Part shown: positions 31,912 through 43,305 of the stretch, in pieces | How the letters are laid out: every line of letters starts with the position of its first letter | Numbering within the stretch: position 1 is the stretch's first letter | Origin: Anniella stebbinsi | Taxonomy: Eukaryota; Chordata; Lepidosauria; Squamata; Anniellidae | Direction of reading: 5' to 3' | Length of the DNA stretch: 64,000 nt | Assembly: GCA_029215795.1 (NCBI GenBank) | Contig: JARDYH010000003.1 | Coordinates: 95,512,609 to 95,576,608, forward strand | Translations under genes and position numbers: made by a program | The notes under the pieces: generated by a model | Databases searched by the model: none | Seen by the model: the letters and a program-made list of their open reading frames with translations, nothing else | What the model was told of the DNA's origin: nothing

Positions 31912-32235
31912 GATTCTGAGGACCACAGTTTAAGAAAGATACTGGTAAACTGGAACATTTCAAGAAGAGGGTGACAATGGGGTTAGGTATGTTTAGTCTG
32001 GAGAAGAGATGATTAAAAGGTGATATAATTGGCATATACATATCATGCCAATAGGTTCAAATGACAAGGAAAGGGACTTAGAACATTAGATAGCAAGTCC
32101 TGATGGTACAACCTGTTCAACAGTGGAACGGACTGACTCAGAAGGTGGTGGACTCCTTTGTTAGCCATTTTTGAGCACCTATCAAGAATGTCATAGTACT
32201 GTATTTCTTGGACTAGATTAGGTATCTCCCACCTG
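31912..32235 (+). mobile_element. CR1 LINE 3' end
   Basis: GGACCACAGTTTAAGAAAGATACTGGTAAACTGGAACATTTC-type text, AATAGGTTCAAATGACAAGG, AACAGTGGAACGGACTG and GAAGGTGGTGGACTCCTTTG follow the CR1 3'-end order. No open frame remains. Confidence 0.75.
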
Positions 32236-32425
32236 GATGTTACTATATGAAGCGGCCTCATTCTGGTTCATGTCCATCTCACTTAGTATTGCATCTACTC
32301 TGACTAGCAGCAGCTGTTGGGGGCCTCAGGAGGGGTTTTGCTACTTTAAAAAAAAACAAAAAACGAGCAAAGAGGGGGTTGAACCTGGGATGTTGAGCCT
32401 CCTCCCAAAGGATTGCTGCCTTCTA
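32236..32425 (-). mobile_element. tRNA-derived SINE (reverse strand), second copy
   Basis: ATGAAGCGGCCTCATTCTGG, then TCTGACTAGCAGCAGCT, CTCAGGAGGGG and a GGGGGTTGAACCTGGGATG B-box side. An A-rich insertion lies at 32345-32362. Confidence 0.65.
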
Positions 32426-33091
32426 GGCAATTTGTACATTATCTGAACTGTGTGGGAACCATTCCTATGTGATTGCTTCTCATGGTTGCAGAAAACAATC
32501 ATACGGCTCAAGAAATGTATGTGGCTACTCCCAGACCCCAAGGAATCTGTCTCTGTCTCTCTTCTTAGTCTGGGACAGGTACTATTTTGAATAACCATTC
32601 CCATCTGGAAAGTACCTGTTCATTTATAATAGGCAACTTACTTTTCTTCTTTAAAAATCTTGCATGGAATATCTCTTGTTAGTCAGTTGAATCTGACTAG
32701 GCACTTGATAATTCATAACCTTTGTTGCAAATTGAAACACATACACACACACATTCCAATTTTGTCATGCACACTAAAATGTAGCAGAAGTCACTAGGGC
32801 TGGTGGTCCTTCAAGATTACAATGGCACAGTTTAGGGCCTATAAAAAGTACAGTCATGGAGAGTTGTGCAATGACCTTTATAAAGTGTGTACTGATGTTT
32901 TGGGAATATGCACGCATGCGGAATACGTCAGAGATGCCTAGTGCTTTGCTGTTCATTTCATACAATAATATTATAGACTTTTTAGGCATAGACTAGGTTT
33001 AAAATATTAGGAGGGACTACTGTATAACTTGAAAGTCAGAAAGACTTATTGCAGGGGGATGAGGGGGGAAATAAAGAGACGAGACATGTAA

Positions 33092-33127
<36 letters not shown>
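33092..33127. repeat. (AT)n microsatellite
   Basis: AT dinucleotide run of about 36 bases. Confidence 0.93.
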
Positions 33128-33129
<2 letters not shown>

Positions 33130-33139
33130 TGTAGATTAT

Positions 33140-33860
33140 GGGCCACATTATTAATGATCTGCAAACAGAGACTGGGCAGGCCCTATTCTACCCCAGCAAC
33201 TATGCTAGGGGTGGTATAGGGCGAAAACATTCTATGTCTGTTGAGTGGTGTCTTGCGATCGCCATCCCCATGCCATACCCCTTTTGGGGAGGGTAGGCCT
33301 TCTCGAGTCACTCCCCCCCCAGGCCACCCAACAACGGGTGAAGCGAGTTGAGTTGGCCTCACAGGTCAGCCCTATCCCCCCCACTGGGGCTGCCCGACCC
33401 TTAGTAGAAGGCCTCAGGACCTGTCACCTGAACGGTGCCACAGAATGCTCACCATCCCTTTCCTAATCGTGCCCGCCCCTACCTGCTTGAAATTAGTGAC
33501 CGAATTAACCTGTAACCGAAATATAAATCATTCCTAAGACACTCTCTCCAGACTTACAGTGTGAAGTAGGTGAAAAAACCCATAGGCTAGGCCAATCAGC
33601 CTATGGGCCAAAAATCCTACTTGGCCCCCTAACAGGCAACCAGATGAACCCACACTGCATACTGGGAAGCAGGGAGGGAGCCGTGAAAAGAAGAGGCAGG
33701 AAAATGGATGCAGTGGCCTAATATAGGCTCATCCGCCCTACCCTGGCATCTGGTGCCACCAAGCTCCCACCAATGGGGAGAAGGCACGTCTCTCTCTTTC
33801 TCTCCCCTGCCCGCAACTGCCTCCCCGTGCCCACGTGCCGGGACATGGGGGAAGGGCATT
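33140..33860. other. GC-richer unclassified block
   Basis: Clearly higher in G+C than its surroundings, with CpGs (gcgatcgcc, aacgggtgaagcgag) and C runs. It may be part of an unrecognised retroelement; I see no frame with known domains. CCATAGGCTAGG/CCAATCAGCCTATGG forms a local hairpin at 33580-33606. Confidence 0.35.
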
Positions 33861-36461
33861 AATTTCATCAAAATGAAATTCATCTTAATTTTCATCAAGA
33901 TAAAAATTAGGGAGAACATGTATTTTATTTTTTATGTATCCTAAAAAGGACAAAAATTATACCCCCACTAAACTTCTACGAATCCCCAGTGATCAACATC
34001 TCCTAAACAATTATGAGGACAATCCTCTAGCTTCTTGTACAGCTTTTTGCCTCACAATCTAGTCTGGCTTTTAAAAGTTAATAGTTTGCTGCTATATAAA
34101 AGAAACACATCCAAATCATTACTGAAAAAAGACCAGTTTATTGCCACAGGTGGTGCATTCCCATGATGCTTTTGAGTCTGATCCAGATCCATCTATCTTG
34201 ACCAAGACACAGTGTTATAACATCTAACCCTGCTGAGGATGTCCTGCTAGTTTCACACTTCCGCACCAAATTCAAAACAGACGTATACATTATTGTCATG
34301 AATGACTTTCCTCAATTGTTTCTGAAATATCAATGATTTCTCTTTTGTCATAATGCTAGGAAGGTAGCTATAGCAGCATGTAGGAGCAATTTCCTTTTCC
34401 TACTGCTGATGGTACTAAATAACATTACAACCTGTTCTTGGAATAAGACCATGCACACAAACATGCAAGGCGATTATATTGTGAGCCATTCTCTGGAAAC
34501 ACTGAAGTTCAGGGGGAAAATAGCCACATTGATTCTGACTCAGTACTCATGTTTTGTTGACATGTGACTCTCTCCAGCTTTTTGCCTTTGCAGGCACCTT
34601 TGGAAATCCTGTGTTGATGTCAGACTTTTGTTGAGGAATTTTGTTCCTTCTCAGCAAATAAATGTTTGCCCAGAAATTTTATCCCACAATTCATGTGGTT
34701 AGCTTTTGTCTGTGTGCTTTGCTCTGAGAATGCAGTCATGTTGAGAATGTGTCATCTGACCCATACTTTCTAAAGATACAGCTGTTGCTTTAGCAGTGGG
34801 GGTTGGGGTTGAGGTAAATCCCACTGTTGCAGAGGTTGAAAAAATATATAGTGCTTCAGTTGTGCACCCATAGAGATTCCAGTTCAAATAAGACATTCTC
34901 CACACAAATGTGTCTAGGGATGCTCAGGGAACATCTCGTGGAAACAAAATTGACCATTTGGTAGTCTTGAGAAACAGCATTCACAACTACAGGAAATGAC
35001 ATGTTCTAAAATTTGGATCCAATAAGAGTAAAATTTTACAAAGACAGGATCTAAATTGAGGTATGATATGTTACTTGATGTGATCTGTTGGGCTCTGTTG
35101 CACCTCTTCTAATGTGCAATGGGCCTTCTGTTGCCCCTACAGAATCAAGACAAGTTGGGAGAGTTGCATAAAAACTGCACATCCCTAAGTCCATTTTTTT
35201 TTTTCAAGAGAAACACAGGAACTTATCTGCCCATAAAATAGCAAAGTTATGAATCTATACTTCACAAAATGTGGCATATCTGAAACAAATTTCAGGATGT
35301 GCGAATGGTATTCTAATGTGTATGCTTCCTAGCACATTGGAAAGGTGTTATTGTGGGGCATTCAGTGCATTCTGGTTAAGACCTAAAAATAAAGAACTGG
35401 CATCCATGGCAGGAAGAAGAAGGAGGAGGAGGCAGAGGGCCAAACTGAATGTAGAATCATGGGTGAAGCACTAGTCCTGCTGTGAAAGCTGTGGGCAGCT
35501 GTTCTCCCCACTGGCCAGCCTAGGAGAAGGGAATTAGATACTTTGGCTATGGTGACCTGAAATAATTTCCTTGACCTACATGCATAAGTCTGTTCATGAG
35601 TGAGGCAAGGAAGTCAGGAAATGCCCATGGGTCAAAAGCTACATACACAAGACAGAAGAAGGGAGGACCCAAATAGGCAGTAACTCTGCTACCCTCCATG
35701 ATTGGAAAGGGAACTGGGAGTCTTGGAGAAGATGGTACTGGGTGAGAACAATTCCAGTCCGGGCAAGGCCAAAGTTGCTCAAGGCTTGTTTTGCCTGACC
35801 CCTCCTCATACTCAGCAATTGGGAAATTGTGTGTTTAGCCATGAAACAACCAAAATTATGCACACACAGAGAAGAGGTGGGTGAGTCCAACTAGGTTGTT
35901 CTTCTTCAGTCATAGTCTGAAATGCATTTCACCTAAGGTCATTAAGTGCTTTCCAACACGAGTGCATGTTAACCATTGCCCATTACAGAAAATGAAGTCA
36001 CTTATATCAAGTTCTGAGATGCTGCGGTATGCAGTTTCTGGAGATTAGTGTCTTTTCCCCAAAGCCCCCGAGTGCTCAAATGTTGATTTCATTCACAGAA
36101 ATCAAACTAATCTCCTTTCTAAACTCATCTCCATGTGGATGAATGTGGAAACAAATAGGTTTATAGGAGAATAAATGCCACTATTTCGTTAACTCTGTAA
36201 GCAAATGCCAGCATCAATTTTGCTAGGCTCATGAAAAATACATTGCAGTATAACTCAGAAGCTACACTACTGTTGAAAGCCTGGAATCTCTGCCATTAAA
36301 TACCGAAAGAGAGCAGTAAAAACACAAGTCTGCCTGAACCAGCAAAGATTTATTCTGTTCGGCAGAGGAGAATCCTTAACAGAAGAAAGAGCAATGAAAT
36401 ACCAGTTTAATTATTAAAGAGTTATTTATGACTGGAAATAAACTTAACTATATTGTATATT
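33861..36461. other. Unassigned, relatively repeat-poor sequence
   Basis: The longest stretch without a recognised repeat. No exon-like frame with known homology; it could be single-copy intergenic or intronic DNA. Confidence 0.45.
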
Positions 36462-36585
36462 CCAAGTTTCACAAACCTGGTCCCCTCCAGATGCACCAAT
36501 GGCCATGCTGGGGGGGGGAATTATGGGAGTTGAAGTCCAATGCATCTGGAAGGCATCAGGACAGGGAAGGCTGGCGTATACGATT
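36462..36585. mobile_element. Palindromic MITE, family B, copy 2
   Basis: ACAAACCTGGTCCCCTCCAG, ATGGCCATGCTGG, TATGGGAGTTGAAGTCCAA, then GCATCTGGAAGGC: the family B order with a G run in the centre. Confidence 0.65.
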
Positions 36586-36667
36586 TATTGGCACATGGTT
36601 TTGAACTTTATTTGTTGAACATCTCCTCTCTCCGATATTATATCTGCATATAATATAATTTTATTTG

Positions 36668-36780
36668 AATTTATTTATTTATTGTACATATTTGTATACT
36701 GCTTTCCACAGAATTATCAAAGCACTGAACATGCAATGTTATTGCCTCTAAAATATAAAAGTAAACCAATGCAATAATGA
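36668..36780 (-). mobile_element. LINE tail fragment (reverse strand)
   Basis: TTTATTTATTTATTGTACATATTTGTATACTGC-type text is the reverse of an L2-like AAAT-tailed 3' end. Confidence 0.5.
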
Positions 36781-37149
36781 TGACTGATTAACCATAAAAC
36801 CGTACACATGTCTATGTACTATATTAAAACTACCCTGGGTGTACTAAGACCCACTTTTAAGCACTCTCTCTATCAGAAAAATCATGGGTGTGTCACATGT
36901 GCATAGCCGAGGAACATAATTGGGGGTCGGAATAGGAAATCCCAATTGACCAATCACCTGTTTAGCTCCCCATGGATTATTCAGGGATTGTGTCACCTTA
37001 GTGGTATGACAGCCACTTCAATATGCCCAGTCATTACTACCCTGTTCTGGTAATGCAAGACATTCAAGGTCACGTGGGAAGAGTCCATGGCACAATTCTT
37101 CAGGGTAAGCTTATACCTTGGACTTCATGGTTTTATGCCCCCCCCCCCC

Positions 37150-37229
37150 ACATAGATGTGTGTATTTTATACTGTATTTTAAATTATGTTTTTATATGGT
37201 CATTGTTTTATATTTTGAATGGTTTTTAT
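37150..37229 (+). mobile_element. L2-type LINE 3' UTR, part 1 (outer layer of nest)
   Basis: T-rich L2 3' UTR text that stops at GTTTTTAT and resumes after the hAT-like insertion at 39905 with GTTTTTATGGCC and the terminal TTTGTAAACCGCTCAGAGAG signature. Together they reconstitute one L2 3' end. Confidence 0.8.
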
Positions 37230-37399
37230 TAGGGATGTGCAGCGGATCGGATCCATGATCCGGATCCGATCCATCCCAAATCGGATAAAACAAAACAATT
37301 CCGATTCTGATCCTATGAACCATCTGATCCAATCCAATCTGATCTGAAGGGACCCAATCTGGATTGGAAAAATCAGAGAATCAGACCTCCATTTTATGG

Positions 37400-37700
37400 C
37401 ATTTTAAACTGACACTGGACTTAGAAAAATAATGTGCAGTAACTTTTTTATTTTAAGAGAAAGAAAGTTGAAACTACCTGACATAGGAGATTGGATGTGG
37501 CTACTCATGTGTAAAAAATTCCAGAGAAATTGGTGCAAGACTTTAGTGGCAATGAGTGGTTTATTGCAGTGTTTTAAACTTACATTGGACTTATAGCAAA
37601 GAATGTGCTGTGTAACTCTTTTATTTTAAAAGGTAGAAAGTTGAAACTCCTTGACATGGGAGATTGTTTGTGTCTACTCATGTGTGAAAAATTCCAGAGA
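37400..37700. repeat. Tandem repeat, period 170 bp
   Basis: TTTTAAACTGACACTGGACT at 37402 and TTTTAAACTTACATTGGACT at 37572 start two units that both end in GTGT(A/G)AAAAATTCCAGAG. Confidence 0.8.
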
Positions 37701-38107
37701 GGCTGTGTGTGTGTGTGTTTGACAGCTTGATCCACCAATTGTGCTTTACACTACATCAATGCATCACCCAATCCTGTTAAAGACTTCCTGCAGCCTCCAA
37801 TCACAATGCTGGAGGAGGGCTTATTAGAAACCCTGTGTATATTCTCATTATTTCCCTTTTGGCTCTCTGTGGGGTTTAGTTAGTTGGAGTGGAAGGAGTG
37901 TGGTTTAGAGCTGGAATTGATATTGGATTTTGATGGAGTTTGGAGCATGCTGCTCCACTTGCTTAAGCTAAGGGACTTGAGTTTCTCCCTCAAGAAGAAT
38001 TCCACAGAGTCCCCAAAGTTCAATAAAACGCCTGCCATTCAAGTTAAACCGTGCCCCTGTGTCTGTGAAATGGGGGCAAATGTACACCCCTTCTGTGCGC
38101 TCCTCAC

Positions 38108-38156
38108 ATTAGTGTGGTGTTTGTGGGGACAGGATCTAATGAGAGAGCACTTTGCA
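38108..38156 (+). repeat. 49-bp flanking duplication of the nested L2, 5' copy
   Basis: From ATTAGTGTGGTG to GAGCACTTTGCA; identical to 39172-39220. The first three bases may belong to the ATT tail at the other side, so at least 46 bp are duplicated. Confidence 0.93.
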
Positions 38157-39140
38157 GTATGCTGATGACAACCAAATATATTTCTCTATGCCTTCGACAA
38201 CAGCATCAGCTAAGGATAGTGTGTCTCCTCTGAATGAATGCTTGGAGGCAGTAATGGGCTGGATGAGGAAAAAAAACTGAAGCTGAATCCAGACAAGACG
38301 GAGGTGCTTACTGTCAAGGGCCACAACCTGGGGTTGGAGGTGTGTCAACCAGTTCTGGATGGGGTTACACTCCCACTGAAAGATTGTGTTCGCAGCTTGG
38401 GGGTGCTTCTGGATCCTTCGCTCCAAATGACAGCTCAGATAGATGCGACTGCCAGGAGTGCCTACTATCAGCTTCGGCTGATATGCCAGCTGCATCCCTT
38501 CCTAGAGTTGGAAGACCTAAAATCAGTAGTGCACGTGCTGGTAACTTCGAGGCTCGACTTCTGCAATGCGCTGTACATGGGGCTACCTCTGTGCCTAGTC
38601 CGGAAACTTCAACTAGTTCAAAATATGGCAGCCAGGTTGGTCACCGGTACATCTAGGGGTGACCACATTACACCAGTTTTAAAATCTCTTCACTGGCTGC
38701 CAATCAGTTTCCGGGCGAAGTATAAAGTGTTGGTTATTACCTTTAAAGCCCTACATGGTTTGGGTCCAGGTTACCTACGGGATCGCCTTCTCCCATACAA
38801 TCCGCCCCACACGCTCAGGTCCTCTGGGAAGAATTTATTACAGTCAACAAGAACTAGACTGACAACTGTTACCCAGAGGACCTTCTCTTCTGCCGCTCCC
38901 AGATTGTGGAATGAACTGCCGGGAGAGATTCGCCAACTTACTAGTCTTCAGGAATTTAAAAGATCTATAAAGACTGATCTCTTCCGGCAGGCCTACCTAG
39001 ATGAATTTTAAAGTGTTTTATTGGTGTTTTATTGGTATTTTAATGATGTACTGTTTTTATCTGCTTTTAATCAGTTTTTGTATTTTGTGTTTGGTGTTGT
39101 TCCCCGCCTCGATCCGTTGGGAGAGGCGGGTGATAAATAA

Positions 39141-39171
<31 letters not shown>
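38157..39171 (+). mobile_element. L2-type LINE 3' half with (ATT)n tail, nested
   Basis: Starts at the YADD box (TATGCTGATGAC; catalytic Asp pair of the reverse transcriptase), continues through the palm and C-terminal domain, a short 3' UTR with CCCGCCTCGATCCG...GAGGCGGGTGATAAATAAAT, and ends in about nine ATT units. It is flanked by a 46-49 bp direct duplication and lies inside the hAT-like element. One A-run shift near 38270 breaks the frame. It closely resembles the copies at 44.89 and 48.06 kb. Confidence 0.92.
38238..39011 (+). pseudogene. L2 ORF2 C-terminal fragment
   Basis: A 257-codon open frame holding the end of an L2 reverse transcriptase: KLKLNPDKTEVLTVKG, SLGVLLDPSLQM, LVTSRLDFCNALYMGLPL, RKLQLVQNMAARLVTG, HWLPISFRAKYKVLVI, FKALHGLGPGYLRDRL, FSSAAPRLWNELPGEI, IKTDLFRQAY. 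The true ORF2 frame before it (with the YADD box at 38158-38166 and a CLEAVMGWMRK block) differs by one base; the switch lies in the A run at 38270-38276. It has no endonuclease and no start, so it cannot act alone. The long intact frame shows the insertion is fairly young. Confidence 0.88.
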
Positions 39172-39175
<4 letters not shown>

Positions 39176-39220
39176 GTGTGGTGTTTGTGGGGACAGGATC
39201 TAATGAGAGAGCACTTTGCA
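39172..39220 (+). repeat. 49-bp flanking duplication of the nested L2, 3' copy
   Basis: Exact copy of 38108-38156, directly after the ATT tail. Confidence 0.93.
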
Positions 39221-39912
39221 ATGGTCTTACTTACCAGCACAAACCATTTCAGTAAGGGACATGCCCTGTGTCTGTGAAAAGGGGGCAGAGCAACGTTCAG
39301 CCCTTCTGTACACTCCCCAAGTTTGAGTTCAGATTCTGGGGACTGGATCTAATGAAAGCACTTTGCAGTTTGCATGCAATGGGCAAACCCATTTTTCACA
39401 ATTCCATTTCAGTTAAACCGTGCCCCTGTGTCTGCAAAAGGGGATAGAGCTATGTACGTACAGCCCTTCATTGCGCTCCCCAACTGGAGACATGGTCTAC
39501 GTTCTTACCTGCCAAAACCCCCTTTTAAACATGCTCCTGAGACACAGGAGTAAATTGAAAAAGGAACAGATGACTGGTGAAAAAGTGATTTTGAAGGCTT
39601 ACTTACAAGTAACGCCTGCACCCCTGTGTCTGCAATTCTGGGCACATGACTGGCAACATCCCATCTGCACTTGTACAAAGTTTCATGATTCTGTCTTAAA
39701 AAATACCAAAGATACAGGCTTTCCCCCTTCCAAAATCAAGTCTACAGGGACTAAAAGGTATCCGATCTGAAAATCCGATATCCGATTTTCGGATTGGAAT
39801 CGGATCCTATCGGATCCGATATACCTCTGATCCAATCCGCAACAATTCCGATTCCGATTCCAATTCCAATTCTGATCCAATTTTTGGGACCGTGCACATC
39901 CCTAGTTTTTAT

Positions 39913-39990
39913 GGCCTTAATTTTTGTAAACCGCTCAGAGAGCTTCGGCTATTGGGCGGTATAAAAATGCAGTAAATAAATAAATAATAT
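39913..39990 (+). mobile_element. L2-type LINE 3' UTR, part 2 (outer layer of nest)
   Basis: GGCCTTAATTTTTGTAAACCGC, GAGAGCTTCGGCTATTGGGC and GGTATAAAAATGCAGTAAAT with an AAAT tail: the standard L2 terminus, completing the part ending at 37229. Confidence 0.85.
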
Positions 39991-42780
39991 TACTTCAGTC
40001 ATGAAGCATGCAACTAACATTTCTCTTCTCCCATCCCAGCCACCATTCCATGCTTTACAACTACTTCTATATTCCCCACATATTAAAACAACAACAGCAG
40101 TAGCAGCAGTTGTTTGCCAACCATGTTTTTTTAAAAAACAAAACAAAACAAAAAACTGTGAGGATATACAGTTTTGCATTTAAATCTCACTTAAATCATA
40201 GCACAGTGTGATACTAGGAATATCATGGAGTTTTCTTCTGCTGCCCTAATGCCCTCATCACCTGCCACCGCCTCTGTGGTCACTTGGTGACACAGGGCTG
40301 TGGGTTCTGGTCTTTGGCCCCAGGGTCTGGCCCTAGCTGCACCACTGTTTCTATTTCTTATGCCTTGATTGTCCTTCTGAGGTAGAGTAAGAAGGATCTG
40401 GGGAAGGGTGTTGTTAGTAAAACACATGTCAATACTGAAAACAAAACAAAACACCTTATTAATGTTGAGTATAATGTTTGCAGTCTGATCCTATGCATGT
40501 TTTTTCAGAGCTAAATCTGCATACAATGGCAGCTGTTGGTAAAACAAGAGGTGTTGTTCACATCCCTTTCATCCCAGGATAAGTTACAACATAGCTGCAG
40601 TCTTTTATAATTTGGGGGTTAGGTGCCATTGAATTCAAACTACTTACTTCTCCCTCAGAGAGAAAATAAAAACTAAATAGAATAGTGGCATTTCATCATG
40701 GACAGGAGGCTGTCTATACGCCCTTTATACCCTGTGGTGGCAGTGGAGTGGTGCTGCATCATTTATATGATGCAGCCGCCAACTCACACCCACCACAGGG
40801 TTTTCCAGCGAAATGGCATGGACCACTCTCCCTGGCTTACCATGGCTTTTACATTTAATGCAAGGTCACCACCTTCTTCACACCATATGTTGGTGGTGTT
40901 CTCGCTGCACCTCGAAGCTAGGGGCATTCTGGGGATGGATCACGCCTCACAGTGGGTTGAGAGGATGTGTGGGAGGGCCAAGCAGAAGGAGGGCTCCAAA
41001 AGCTCAATGGCCAAGAGCATTGCCCGGAAAGCCCACACGCCCCTCTGCCATGAGGATTTCCCTCCCCAACCCCACAGCAGAGAAACCATGGGGTTTTCTC
41101 CAAAGTGATGACAAAATGGTGCTGTGGAGGTAACCCCCCAGGTTTCAGGAAATAGGGACTATACCTGGTAAAATACCCTGGAGTGTATGGAATTAATTTA
41201 AACAACCCCACATTCATCCATATCCTCTCTTCCCAGAGCAGACCCTTGATCCCTCCCACTGCTCCTGAAGGTTGAAGACCCTCCAGAATGGCATCCAACA
41301 CAGGGCAAAGCATCTTGGTGTTCGAACTGAAACTTGGCAAAGGCCCTGCTTGCATAGATGTGCTGGGCATAGGCGTATGGGGATTGTTAGATGTAGTTCC
41401 AAGTCTCAGAAATATTTACATTCAACAGGGAACCCAGATAGGCACTGTGCGAAAGAGACCAGATACATTGGATTGTACCACCTCAGTATGCATGTGGTGG
41501 ATTATGAGTTTAAACACCAATCATTTCCTTCCATGCTAAAGCTTCTACATCAAGGAGTCGGCTTCTAGGTGAGTTGGAAGACTTTGACTTTAAACATTTC
41601 ACCACTGTCACCATGAAATTGATCTCCTTCTCCTAAGCACTTCCTAAGCTTGGGATCTCGGATACAGAACTTTTACTTGTGGCCTGTGTTAGTGATGCAT
41701 TATGACTTCATTAGGAGGTATCCGATTGCACCTCTGCAAACGATATGAACTGGTGTTGTAATTGCAGACCAAACAGTCATTATATATGCTTTCCTGGAAA
41801 ATAAATCTAATTTAGTAAATTAACAAACTTTGGAGAATGCTGAGTGCTACAACCATGCCATTCTCTTCCTCCGTTTCAGCCATATGTTCCATAGTTCCTG
41901 CAGTAAATGGCCTCTTGTTTTTCTAACTTCATTGGATCTGGCAGATAACTGAATTCCAAAGGAGGCTCTGAATTTACTTCATAACCATGACTAATGTCAA
42001 ATCTGAGCTCTATCTAATAGAAATATTGAGTAACTCCATGCTAATCATGTTTGCATGCCAACTATGACTAACTGTAATAGCCCTGGTCAGATCACTACCC
42101 CTGATCTATTTCTCTCTTCCCAAAGATTTGTTTTTGGTGAAGAGCCACCCTAGAGATTACCCACATCCCTTGCTGTAAGCCAAACTTGTATGTTAAGGTT
42201 TAAAAACATTATTCATACCCTGTAATTTAACAATCTTTGACTCATGGTGACCAGAATTCAACAAGCCATCAGTGCTAAATGAGTCAACACTTCTTCCATG
42301 GATAATTTTATCTGTTTATCCAGTGTAATATATTGGCATCCCAATATTTTAAACATTGCAAGAACTCCAGAATTTATTTTCTTTTGAACTCTACAAGATG
42401 ATTAGGGCATATTTGAAAATAAATATTCAGAAAGGCAACAATAATGTTTGGAATGGCAGGGGTTTTGTTTTTGTAAAATAAATGGTAGATATAGCATTGC
42501 AGAAAAACCCATATCAGATATTGAATTCTTTCAACTCTGACATGAAATAAATTAAGGGCATGATCCAACCAAAGACCTGCATTTTTACCTGCCACTAATT
42601 TTAGTGGGAAAATTAATCAGAAGCTAAACTCCTTCCTACTGAAATCAGTAGGACGTCACAATGATTAAATTTGGTTGGTTTCAGTTAAAAAAATAGCTCT
42701 GTTCTGTAAATCTGTAGTGGTTGTAATCAATAGTGATGCATGACAAAAGATGTAATCTATACACAAATACCTGCAAGTCA
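39991..42780. other. Mostly unassigned sequence
   Basis: No gene recognised. 40700-40810 has a GGCTGTCTATACGCC start and a TGCTGCATCA/TGATGCAGC hairpin suggesting a DNA-element piece, but its other end was not found. The open frames around 40.7-41.6 kb on both strands carry no known domain. Confidence 0.4.
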
Positions 42781-42784
42781 GCCC

Positions 42785-43012
42785 AATTTAACTCAATGGA
42801 ACTTACTTCTTTGTAGACATACATAGGACTGAGGTGTTAGGCTGCATGCTTACGTAGGACTAAGCATTATTGAACACAGTGGGACTTGCTTCTGTGTAAC
42901 ATGCAGTAGGAATGTACTGGGTACTGGGAGGCTGCAATGTTTTGGACACTTATTTGCTGTAGAAGTAAGTCCTATTGAGAACATTGGGTCTTACTTCCAA
43001 ATTCTCACCAAG
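42785..43012. repeat. Interspersed ACTTACTTC/GAAGTAAGTCC repeat
   Basis: CAATGGAACTTACTTCTTTG, TGGGACTTGCTTCTGTG and AGAAGTAAGTCCTATTGAG: inverted and direct copies of a short unit also seen at 58.04-58.12 and 62.23-62.31 kb. Class unknown. Confidence 0.6.
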
Positions 43013-43201
43013 GCTAGCTCTGTAGTAGGACACTTAATTAAATTAATGTACACACACACAAGATGATTTCTGTTTCAAAGAACCATGTTCGTACATTCAA
43101 GGAGCCAGATGCAAGGAGAGGAAGGGGCACTTCTGTCTTTAATAGCCACGTAGATGTGTGGATTTGAGCAGGTTCCACCTTTAAAGGCAGCCTAGGAATA
43201 A

Positions 43202-43206
43202 TGATA

Positions 43207-43245
<39 letters not shown>

Positions 43246-43268
43246 GATAGATAGATAGATAGATAGAT

Positions 43269-43299
<31 letters not shown>

Positions 43300-43305
43300 G
43301 ATTGA
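43202..43305. repeat. Compound (GAT)n / (GATA)n microsatellite
   Basis: GATGAT run followed by GATAGATA runs with one break. Confidence 0.95.

Larger units (their letters stand above)
37230..39904. mobile_element. hAT-like non-autonomous element, GGATCGGATC family, copy 2
   Basis: Begins TAGGGATGTGCAGCGGATCG and ends GACCGTGCACATCCCTA. GTTTTTAT flanks both ends exactly (37222-37229; 39905-39912), the 8-bp duplication of hAT elements. Both subterminal zones are dense in GGATCC/GATCCGAT words. Interior: a twofold tandem with a 170-bp period (37400-37700), recurring CCGTGCCCCTGTGTCTG units, and an L2 insertion (38157-39171). No transposase frame is visible, so it must rely on enzyme made elsewhere. 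Confidence 0.9.

Noticed and set aside
40698..41370. Overlapping frames on both strands as a possible gene
   Set aside because: Frames conflict and carry no known motif; the region begins with DNA-element-like text.
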